From positions 3,844,001-3,908,000 of the forward strand of contig OZ252296.1 in assembly GCA_965250245.1 (NCBI GenBank): a stretch of DNA of 64,000 bases, read 5' to 3'. A model generated the notes under the pieces. That model was not told the DNA's origin. It did no database searches and saw only the letters and a program-made list of their open reading frames with translations. Source of the DNA: JABDIP01 sp965250245 (lineage in GTDB: Bacteria > Pseudomonadota > Alphaproteobacteria > DSM-16000 > Inquilinaceae). Made by a program: the position numbers and the translations under genes. Every line of letters starts with the position of its first letter. Within the stretch, counting starts at the first letter, position 1. Below are positions 28,328 through 35,900 of this stretch, piece after piece.

Positions 28328-29923
28328 ATGTTCACGACGAGACTCACGCTGGCATTCGCCGCGATGCTTGCGTTTGTGCTTTTCCTGGCCGGGGTGCTGT
28401 TCTGGGGCGCAAGCCGGTCCAACTACTACCTGCATCGCAGCCAGCTGGCCCACTACAACCTTGAGGCCTATCTGCGGCTGTCCGACGAGACCTACCACCA
28501 TTTCAAGCAGCTCGCCGACGTCATCCTGATCGATGACTGGCGGACCCGGGTCGACGTCTCGCCCTCGCGCCGCAATGTCGATATGGCGCTGGACCGCCTG
28601 CGGCAGTTAACCGCGGCCGAACGCGATTTCGTCGAGGACGGCGAGGTGGCATCGGAAGAGTCCGAGCTGCGGAGGATCGACCTCATCGAACGGGAGATCG
28701 AAGAAGCCCAGGCCGAATTCCTTCAGTTGATTACCCTGTTCGAGGTCGGCCGCGCGGCGGATGCCTGGCCACGGCTCTCGGAACTCCTGGAGACCCGCAT
28801 CGACGGCCGCTTTGCCGACCTGGTCGACCAGGCGATCGCCGACGAAGAGGCGGAGGTCGCGGAAGCCGATCGGGAAGCACAGGCGCTGCTGACCCTTCTG
28901 TCGAGGGTCGCATGGGTGACCGCCGCGGCCTCGGCGGCCTTCATCGCGTGGATCGGGTTCGTGCTGCTGCGTCGCCTGCGGGCGCCGATCGAGACGTTGC
29001 TGGACGGCACCGGCAGGCTGTCGCATGGCGCCCTGGACCACCGCATCGCGATCACCGGCCGCGACGAATTCGCCACGCTGGCGGCCGGGTTCAACCAGAT
29101 GGCGGCGCGGCTGGAACGCCAGCGCCACGACCTGCTGGAGGCCCGCGCCGGCCTGGAGCGCAAGGTCAAGCGCCGGACCGAGGAGCTGAACGACGCCAAC
29201 GCCGCGCTGCGCCGGACCGACCGAGAGCGGCGGCGCTTCCTGGCCGATGTCAGCCACGAGCTGCGCACGCCCCTGACCGTCATCCGCGGTGAGGCCGAGG
29301 TCACGCTGCGTCGCCGCGATGCCCGCAAGGAGGATTATCGCGACGCGCTGGACCGGATCGTCGATCTGTCGGGACAGCTCGCCCGCCTGGTCGACGACCT
29401 GCTGCTGATGGCGCGGGCCCAGGCGGGCGCAGCGCGCATGACGCTGTCGGCGGTGTCGCTGCCGGACCTGCTGGCCAAGGCCTGCCGCGACGCCGCGGTG
29501 TTGCTGAACGACCACCGCATCGGCATCTGCGGGCCGGACGGCGCTGACGACGTCACCGTGCCCGGCGATACCGGCCGGCTGACCCAGCTGTTCTTCATCC
29601 TGATCGACAATGCCATCCGCTACTCGAAGCCCGATGGCCCGATCTCCATTGAGATCGCCCAGGACGACGCCATGGCTCGCGTCCGGGTCATCGACGAGGG
29701 CCCGGGGATCCCGGCAAACGACATTCCGCACCTGTTCGAACGCTACTACCGCAGCGAGGACGGACGCCGGATGTCACCGGAGGGCGCCGGCCTGGGCCTG
29801 CCGCTGGCCCGGGCCATCGTCGAGGCCCATGGCGGGTCCATCTGCATCGAAAGCAGTCGCGGTCGGGGGACGACCGTCACCGTGACGCTGCCCACCTCCG
29901 TCGAGGCCAGGCAGTCGGCCTGA
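28328..29923 (+). CDS. Sensor histidine kinase (HAMP-HisKA-HATPase)
   Basis: 531 residues. TM1 at about 8-28, a periplasmic helical sensor region (30-190), TM2 at 192-214, HAMP domain (215-268), coiled coil, HisKA with phospho-accepting H310 in SHELRTP, and HATPase_c with N (DNAIRYS), G1 (DEGPGIP) and G2 (GAGLGLPLA) boxes. It should phosphorylate the OmpR-type regulator encoded downstream. Kinase-first order and a 347-nt gap suggest the two genes can be transcribed separately. Confidence 0.94.
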   Translation: MFTTRLTLAFAAMLAFVLFLAGVLFWGASRSNYYLHRSQLAHYNLEAYLRLSDETYHHFKQLADVILIDDWRTRVDVSPSRRNVDMALDRLRQLTAAERDFVEDGEVASEESELRRIDLIEREIEEAQAEFLQLITLFEVGRAADAWPRLSELLETRIDGRFADLVDQAIADEEAEVAEADREAQALLTLLSRVAWVTAAASAAFIAWIGFVLLRRLRAPIETLLDGTGRLSHGALDHRIAITGRDEFATLAAGFNQMAARLERQRHDLLEARAGLERKVKRRTEELNDANAALRRTDRERRRFLADVSHELRTPLTVIRGEAEVTLRRRDARKEDYRDALDRIVDLSGQLARLVDDLLLMARAQAGAARMTLSAVSLPDLLAKACRDAAVLLNDHRIGICGPDGADDVTVPGDTGRLTQLFFILIDNAIRYSKPDGPISIEIAQDDAMARVRVIDEGPGIPANDIPHLFERYYRSEDGRRMSPEGAGLGLPLARAIVEAHGGSICIESSRGRGTTVTVTLPTSVEARQSA

Positions 29924-30270
29924 TCCCGCGTCCCACCGCCGCATCGCGGGCGAAATGAAACATTCGTGCCGCGGACTGGAATATTCGGTCATCTGCGCCG
30001 TTGTCGAATCAGACGGGCGCAAAGGTGCCGGCGATCGCCGGCCCCGGCGCGACCGAAGAGGCAAACGCTGCAAAAGCAGACACGGAACAAGGTCGTGCGG
30101 GACACAACTAGGCCAAGGGGAAGCATCGACACCGTCCTCGACGGTGCGCCGCTGTCATGCGCCCGGATCCTTTCGATCCGCCCGGCGCATAACAGGGGAT
30201 TCGCATCATGACATACCTCCAGCCGACGACCGTCACCGACGACCGTTCCTGTGGCAACAGGGTCGGACGA
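29924..30270. other. Gap between histidine kinase and response regulator genes
   Basis: 347 nt without a supported gene. It holds a run of A-rich segments and an imperfect inverted repeat near 30160-30190 (GGATCCTTTCGATCC core). An in-frame ATG at 30208 preceded by AGGGGATT could extend the regulator by 21 residues, but those residues do not resemble the family. A promoter for the regulator gene probably lies here; no clear box is visible. Confidence 0.4.
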
Positions 30271-30948
30271 ATGACAATCCTGCTGATTGAGGATGACGAG
30301 AGGATCATCAGTTTTCTTGAGCGCGGGCTGAAGGCGGAAGGCCTCGGCATCTCGGTTGCGCGCACCGGGCCGGACGGCTTCGAGATGGGGCGATCATCGG
30401 ATTATTCCCTGATCATCCTGGACCTCATGCTGCCGGGCATGCATGGCAAGGACATCTGCCAGGAACTGAGGGCCTCGGGCATTCGCACCCCGATCCTGAT
30501 GCTGACGGCGATGGACTCGCTCGAGGACAAGGTCAGCGGGTTGCGGCTGGGCGCCGACGATTACCTGGCCAAGCCGTTCGCCTTCACCGAGCTGCTGGCC
30601 CGCATCGAAGCGCTGCTGCGGCGCAGCGGCGGCTATGCGGAGAAGACCTCGGTGCTGCGGGTCGGCGATCTGACCTTCGACCGCGAGACCCTGGAGATCC
30701 AGCGCGGCGACCGGGTCATCGAGCTCACCGCGAAGGAGCTGGCCCTGCTCGAGTTCCTGATGAGCGCGCCGGGCCGGGTCATGAGCCGCGCCCGCATCCT
30801 CGACGCCGTGTGGGGCTATTCCACCGACCCGCTGACCAATGTGGTCGACGTCTATATCCGCCGCCTGCGGTCCAAGATCGATGACGGCGAGCCGACCAAC
30901 CTGATCAAGACCGTGCGCGGATACGGGTATAAAATCGAGCCCGTCTGA
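30271..30948 (+). CDS. OmpR/PhoB-family response regulator
   Basis: 225 residues: receiver domain with acidic pair in IEDDE (residues 6-10), phospho-acceptor D51 in ILDLMLPG and the conserved lysine in AKPFAF, followed by a C-terminal winged-helix DNA-binding domain (from about 130, ending YIRRLRSKID...YGYKIEP). The start at 30271 fits the conserved family N-terminus. Partner of the upstream histidine kinase; target genes unknown. Confidence 0.93.
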   Translation: MTILLIEDDERIISFLERGLKAEGLGISVARTGPDGFEMGRSSDYSLIILDLMLPGMHGKDICQELRASGIRTPILMLTAMDSLEDKVSGLRLGADDYLAKPFAFTELLARIEALLRRSGGYAEKTSVLRVGDLTFDRETLEIQRGDRVIELTAKELALLEFLMSAPGRVMSRARILDAVWGYSTDPLTNVVDVYIRRLRSKIDDGEPTNLIKTVRGYGYKIEPV

Positions 30949-30974
30949 TCACATCGGGAACGTTCGGCGGGGAT

Positions 30975-31022
30975 TTCGAAGTCAGTTCGAAAACCCAACT
31001 CCCAGAATTCGAAACTTTCGAA
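30975..31022. promoter_or_regulatory. TTCGAA-rich inverted repeats after the response regulator
   Basis: TTCGAA occurs at 30975-30980 and 30986-30991, and a perfect 15-bp palindrome TTCGAAACTTTCGAA lies at 31008-31022, directly before the terminator. The cluster is compact and non-coding. It may be a protein-binding site or part of the 3' end fold; no regulator can be named. Confidence 0.35.
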
Positions 31023-31027
31023 TAAAG

Positions 31028-31049
31028 CGGGCCCAAGGGGCCCGTTTTT
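31028..31049 (+). terminator. Rho-independent terminator after response regulator
   Basis: A G+C stem (CGGGCCC pairing with GGGCCCG) is followed by TTTTTG. It lies about 80 nt after the regulator's stop and is a clear intrinsic terminator. Confidence 0.85.
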
Positions 31050-31250
31050 GTTGTTGTTTCTGCCAATAATTATCGCAACTTGCCCCTTTCATTTGCCGTT
31101 CATCTTCCATTTAACCGCGCTTAATCGCATCGTCACACCGGCATCATCGAAGATCGCCATTCTCTTCTCAGCACCCAAACGGGACACGGGTCAGCACACC
31201 ACGCCGCAGGTACGCGACGCCCGAACACGGCTAGCTCAGAGGAGACCACC
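31050..31250. other. A+T-rich leader before the P-loop gene
   Basis: With the terminator this forms a 302-nt gap. The stretch 31050-31140 is unusually A+T-rich for the region (for example CCAATAATTATCGCAAC) and probably holds the promoter for the following two-gene operon. No defined -35/-10 pair or operator can be assigned. No small gene is seen. Confidence 0.4.
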
Positions 31251-32303
31251 ATGCCTGCCATTGCCCTGAACCCCGGCCGACTTGCCAAGACCAAGATGGC
31301 CTTCACCACGCGGCGCGTTCACGGCGCCGATCTTCGAGCGATCGAGACCGACATCGCCGAGCCCGCGCCCGGCGACCTGGTCCTGGCGCGGGTCGAGAAG
31401 ATCGGCCAGCACACCGGCCTGCAACTGCAGAACGGCCGCCGCGCCGAGCTGCATGCCGGCGACGAGATCATCGTCGCCTTCGGCGAGCGGTACGCCCCCG
31501 ACCAGTTCGAGGCGGATATCGGTGTCGAGAACGGGCGCTGCCACCTGATCGCCGCTGGCGGCCTGGCCGGCCGCGTGCTCTGCCGCCACGACCGCATGTC
31601 GGCGCCCACCGAGCTGAGGCCGCTCGGGCTGGTCACCGATCGCGACGGCCGGACCGTCAACCTGCGCGACTACGCCCTGGCGCCGGTCAGCTATGTCGGC
31701 GGCATTCCGGTGCTGGCGGTGCTCGGCACCTCCATGAACGCCGGCAAGACCACCACGGCGGCCAGCCTGGTGCGCGGCCTGAGCCTGGCCGGCATGCGGG
31801 TCGGGGCGGCCAAGGTGACCGGCACCGGGGCCGGCGGCGACGTCTGGTCCTTCACCGATGCCGGCGCCCACAAGGTGCTGGACTTCACCGATGCCGGCCA
31901 CGCCTCGACCTATCGGGTCGAGACCGCCGAGGTCGAGCGGATCATGCAGACGGTGCTCGGCCACCTCGTGCATGCCGGCGCGGAGGTCATCGTGATGGAG
32001 GTCGCCGACGGCATCTTCCAGCGCGAGACCGCCGCTCTGATGCGCTCGCAGGTCTTCCAATCGATCATCGACGGCGTCGTCTTCGCGGCCAGCGACGCGA
32101 TCAGCGCCGTCAGCGGCGCCGGCCTGATCGCCGAGTCCGGACTGCCGGTGATCGGGGTCAGCGGCGTCGTTACCCGGTCGCCCCTGGCCTGCCGCGAATT
32201 CGAGGCGGCCGCAAAGGTGCCGCTGCTGACCAAGCGGCAGTTGACCGACCCCGAGGTCGCCGCCGGCCTGCTCGCTCCGATGCCGTTGCGCCGCTCCGCC
32301 TGA
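31251..32303 (+). CDS. P-loop NTPase of DUF1611/MobB-like type, unknown function
   Basis: 350 residues. Residues 1-150 form a beta-rich N-terminal domain; then GTSMNAGKTTTA (159-170) is an unmistakable Walker A, and VIVMEVADG near 245 looks like Walker B. The P-loop part resembles DUF1611/DgcN-like and MobB/dethiobiotin-synthetase-like ATPases. The start at 31251 follows AGGAGACC. Its stop shares one base with the start of an ABC transporter gene, so the products are translationally coupled and probably act together. No pathway can be named from the sequence. Confidence 0.7.
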   Translation: MPAIALNPGRLAKTKMAFTTRRVHGADLRAIETDIAEPAPGDLVLARVEKIGQHTGLQLQNGRRAELHAGDEIIVAFGERYAPDQFEADIGVENGRCHLIAAGGLAGRVLCRHDRMSAPTELRPLGLVTDRDGRTVNLRDYALAPVSYVGGIPVLAVLGTSMNAGKTTTAASLVRGLSLAGMRVGAAKVTGTGAGGDVWSFTDAGAHKVLDFTDAGHASTYRVETAEVERIMQTVLGHLVHAGAEVIVMEVADGIFQRETAALMRSQVFQSIIDGVVFAASDAISAVSGAGLIAESGLPVIGVSGVVTRSPLACREFEAAAKVPLLTKRQLTDPEVAAGLLAPMPLRRSA

Positions 32304-34018
32304 TGCGCCTGCCGTCCCTTCTGGGCGCTGGTCGAGCCCGGCAGTTTGCCGGGCTCATCGGCTGCGGTGTCGCGCAGGTCGGCGTTGCCATCGGCACCGC
32401 CTATCTGGTGCGGCACGCCTTCGACACCTTCATCCGCACCGGCCAGACGCTCGACGTCACGGCACTCGGGCTGATGCTCGGCGGCTTCGGCGCCATCGCG
32501 GCATCGCTCATCCTGTTCCGCACGCTCGAGCGCGGGATCGCCGAGGCGCTGGGCCAGAGCTTCGTGGGCAGCGTGCGCCACAAGCTGTTCCGCCACCTGC
32601 TCGCCGTGCCGTTGCGGGAGTTCCAGCGCCGCAGGCGCGGACATCTGATGCTGCGCTTCATCGGCGACCTGAACGCGCTGCGGCTGTGGGTCAGCCAGGG
32701 TCTCGCCCGGCTGCTGATCGGCAGCATCATGATCGTCGGCACGCTCGCCGTGCTCGCGACCCTCAACCTGCGCATCGCCGCCGCCATCGGGGCGGTCTCG
32801 CTGGTCGCCATGTCGGTGATGCTGCTGTTCGGCCCGGCGCTGGCCAGACGGGTCCGCGAGGCCCGCCGCCGGCGCGCGCAGCTTGCCGGCAATCTCGGCG
32901 AGAAGCTCTCTTCCGCAGCCGTAGTGCAGGCCTTCGGCCGCGCCCGGAAAGAGCAGCGTCGGCTGCGCCGCCAGACCAAGCGGCTGATCGCCGCCCATGT
33001 CTCCAAGGCCCGCCTGTCCGCCCTGGTTCGCGTTCTGCCGGAGGCCGGTGCGACGCTGTGCGTCGGCCTGGTGATCTTCATCGGCATGGTCGAACTGGAT
33101 CGCGGGACCGCCACGCCGGGGACACTGTTCGCATCCCTCACCGTGCTCGGCCTGCTCGCCGCGCCGCTGCGCGACCTGGCGCGGGTCTTCGACTATTGGC
33201 AGAACTTCAAGGTGGCCCGGCAGAAGATCGAGACCTTCCTGGCGCTGCCCTCCATGGAGCGGGACAAGCGCCGCCGGACCGACCTCAAGCTCGGCGAGGG
33301 CCGGCTGTCGCTCGACGCGGTCGGCATCGATCCCGGCGCCGCGGCGCTGACGGTCACCGCCGGGCCGGACGAGACGATCGCCATCGTCGGGCCGAACGGC
33401 GGCGGCAAGTCGACCCTGCTGATGCTCGCGGCCGGCATGATCCAGCCCGACCGGGGCACGGTGGCGATCGACGGACTGGATCTGTCGACCTGCACCCTGC
33501 CCTCGATCCGCCAGGCGATCGGCATCATGTCGCCGGCCCTGCCGCTGCTGCGCGGCACGCTGGGCTGGAACCTGCGCTACCGGGCCCCGGAGGCGACCGT
33601 CGAAGAGATCAGGGGCATGGCCGCGCGCTGCGCCGTCGATCTGGACTCGGCACACTTCCCGGACGGCCTGGAAACGCGACTGCAGGAGGCAAGCCGGAAC
33701 ATCCCGACGGGCCTCGCGCAGCGCATCTGCCTGGCCCGGGCCCTGATGGGCGCACCGCCGATCCTGTTGCTCGACGAGCCGGATTCCGAGCTGGACACCG
33801 CTGGACGGTCGATGCTGAACCGGGTCCTGCGGGCGCGCACCGGCCTCACCCTGGTGGTCACCCACGACCCGCAGCGGCTGCTCTCCGCCGACCGGGTCTG
33901 GCACGTCGCCGGCGGCCGGATCATCGAGCAGGGAACTCCGGAAGACCTCCTGAACGGCGACGGCCCCACCACCCGGCTGTTCGGCCTGCGCCCGGGACAG
34001 CTCGTAGCCGTGCGGTAG
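32303..34018 (+). CDS. One-chain ABC transporter (membrane + ATPase) with divergent signature
   Basis: 571 residues: six membrane segments over about 15-310, then an ABC ATPase with Walker A GPNGGGKST (near 363-371), Walker B ILLLDEPDSELD and H-loop VVTHD. The signature loop reads NIPTGLAQR in place of LSGGQ, an unusual change. Overall layout is that of bacterial exporters (MsbA/LapB class). The start overlaps the previous stop by one base. Likely exports a product related to the coupled P-loop protein; both directions and substrate are unproved. Confidence 0.85.
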   Translation: MRLPSLLGAGRARQFAGLIGCGVAQVGVAIGTAYLVRHAFDTFIRTGQTLDVTALGLMLGGFGAIAASLILFRTLERGIAEALGQSFVGSVRHKLFRHLLAVPLREFQRRRRGHLMLRFIGDLNALRLWVSQGLARLLIGSIMIVGTLAVLATLNLRIAAAIGAVSLVAMSVMLLFGPALARRVREARRRRAQLAGNLGEKLSSAAVVQAFGRARKEQRRLRRQTKRLIAAHVSKARLSALVRVLPEAGATLCVGLVIFIGMVELDRGTATPGTLFASLTVLGLLAAPLRDLARVFDYWQNFKVARQKIETFLALPSMERDKRRRTDLKLGEGRLSLDAVGIDPGAAALTVTAGPDETIAIVGPNGGGKSTLLMLAAGMIQPDRGTVAIDGLDLSTCTLPSIRQAIGIMSPALPLLRGTLGWNLRYRAPEATVEEIRGMAARCAVDLDSAHFPDGLETRLQEASRNIPTGLAQRICLARALMGAPPILLLDEPDSELDTAGRSMLNRVLRARTGLTLVVTHDPQRLLSADRVWHVAGGRIIEQGTPEDLLNGDGPTTRLFGLRPGQLVAVR

Positions 34019-34061
34019 GAGGGGGCCGACGCGCCAGGTCGCCTGGCCTCTACGACAGCGG

Positions 34062-35729
34062 TCAGCCGCCGGCTTCCGCCAGGACACGGTGGATGAACTG
34101 GACCGCGATCGAGCCCTCGCCGACCGCCGATGCGACCCGCTTGACGCTGCCGGAGCGGACGTCGCCGACGGCGAAGATGCCGGGACGGGTGGTCTCCACC
34201 AGGAAGGGGTGGCGCGTCAGGGGCCATTCGGCCTCTGCCAGCGCCTCCGGCCGAAGATCGGGACCGGTCACGATGAAGCCCTTGTCGTCGATCACCACGC
34301 CAGATTCCAGCCAGCCGGCATTCGGCTGGGCGCCGATCATCACGAACAGGTGCCGGATGGCGCGCTGCTCGGTCTCGCCGGTCTCACGGTTGCGCCAGGT
34401 CATGCCATCGAGATGGCCGTTCCCGGACACGCCCACCACCTCGGTAAAGGGGTGCAGCTCGATCTGCGGCTCGGCCCCGATCCGCTCGATCAGATAGCGC
34501 GACATCGTGGAGGAGAGGTCGGCGCGCCGGACCAGGATATGCACCTTGGACGCGTGGTTGGACAGGAACACGGCCGCTTGGCCGGCGGAGTTGCCCCCGC
34601 CCACCACCACGACTTCGCTGCCCTTGCAGAATGCCGCCTCGAGCTGGGTGGCGCCGAAATAGATGCCGCTGCCCTCGAAGTCCCCGCCATTGGACAGGTC
34701 GAGCCGGCGATAGGTGGCGCCGGAGGCCACCACGATCGTGGCAGTGCGCACCCGCGTCCCGTCATCCAGTGTCAGCGTGTAGGGCCGGCGGCCGTAGTCG
34801 AGCGCCGTCACGCTGCGCGGCAGGGCGATCCGGGCGCCGAACTTCTGTGCCTGGGTGAAGCCACGCGCCGCCAGGGCCTGGCCGGAGATGCCGGTCGGGA
34901 AGCCCAGGTAATTCTCGATCTTGGACGAGGTGGCCGCCTGGCCGCCCCAGGCCTCCGCCTCCAGGGTGAGGACCCGGAGACCTTCGGACGCGGCATAGAC
35001 CGACGCCGCGAGGCCCGAAGGCCCGGCACCGACGACGACCACATCGTAGATATCGTCGCCGACGGCGATGTCGGAGAGTCCGAGATGATCGGCCAGGTCC
35101 CGCTCGCTCGGATTGCGCAGGACCTCGGTGCCGCGCAGGATCACGATGGGAATGCATTCCGGCGGCACCCGGAAGGCGCACAACGCGCTTTCGGCCTCCT
35201 TGTCCTTCTCGACATCCATGAACCGGAACGGATGGCCGTTGCGCGACAAGAAGCGCCGCAGCCGGAGGGTGCCGGCGGAGTTGGACGAGCCGATCAGGAC
35301 AAGATCGCCGAACCCTTCCTCGATCAACACCGTGCGCCGGAGGATGAAGGCACGCATCACCAGTTCGGAGAGTTCCGCATCCTGGGCGATCAGGCGACGG
35401 AAGTCCGCCCGCGGCACGACCAGCATCTCGCCTGCCTCGGCAATGCGGCCGATGACGATGTTGCGGCGGTCGGAGAACATGTTGATCTCGCCGGTGAACA
35501 TGCCGGCGCCGTGGCGCACGATCAGCCGTTCCGAACCGTCATGGTCGGCCACCAGGATGTCGAGCTGGCCGGACAGGATGACCACGAAATCCGTATCAGT
35601 GTCTCCCGGAGCGAACAGGATCGACCCGGCCTCGTGGGTCTCCACACGGCCATACTGCCGGATGCGATCGATCTGGGCCGGGCTGAGTTCCGGATAGAGC
35701 TGGTGCCGCCGTTCTTGGCGCGTGGTCAT
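34062..35729 (-). CDS. Cyclic-nucleotide-binding domain fused to thioredoxin-reductase-like flavoprotein
   Basis: 555 residues. Residues 20-140 are a cNMP-binding (Crp-like) domain, 143-220 a short thioredoxin/glutaredoxin-like segment, and 228-545 a TrxB-like FAD/NAD(P)H domain with GAGPSG (234-239) and GGGNSAG (377-383). The redox-active CxxC of thioredoxin reductase, expected before the second dinucleotide motif, is absent (local sequence YFGATQLEAAFC). It may be a ferredoxin/flavodoxin-type reductase or regulated NADPH oxidoreductase. The start at 35729 follows GGGGGACC. Confidence 0.85.
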   Translation of the reverse strand: MTTRQERRHQLYPELSPAQIDRIRQYGRVETHEAGSILFAPGDTDTDFVVILSGQLDILVADHDGSERLIVRHGAGMFTGEINMFSDRRNIVIGRIAEAGEMLVVPRADFRRLIAQDAELSELVMRAFILRRTVLIEEGFGDLVLIGSSNSAGTLRLRRFLSRNGHPFRFMDVEKDKEAESALCAFRVPPECIPIVILRGTEVLRNPSERDLADHLGLSDIAVGDDIYDVVVVGAGPSGLAASVYAASEGLRVLTLEAEAWGGQAATSSKIENYLGFPTGISGQALAARGFTQAQKFGARIALPRSVTALDYGRRPYTLTLDDGTRVRTATIVVASGATYRRLDLSNGGDFEGSGIYFGATQLEAAFCKGSEVVVVGGGNSAGQAAVFLSNHASKVHILVRRADLSSTMSRYLIERIGAEPQIELHPFTEVVGVSGNGHLDGMTWRNRETGETEQRAIRHLFVMIGAQPNAGWLESGVVIDDKGFIVTGPDLRPEALAEAEWPLTRHPFLVETTRPGIFAVGDVRSGSVKRVASAVGEGSIAVQFIHRVLAEAGG

Positions 35730-35900
35730 GCTGGTCCCCCCAAGGTTTCGCCGATGCCAGTGCCGACCTGGTCGGCTGCGCACAGAAACCTAGGGCGCGA
35801 CCATGACGGTTTGCACCCGGGGGTAGGAAAAAACGGCACGCTTTGATCGCGGCCTGAGCGCTAGGGCGCGAGGACCATGCCATCTGGCACAGGCGGCCGG

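Noticed and set aside
31910..34087. A 725-codon open frame on the - strand
   Set aside because: Antisense to the P-loop and ABC transporter genes, whose Walker motifs are intact; the frame is rich in Gln, Asp and Arg with no family resemblance.
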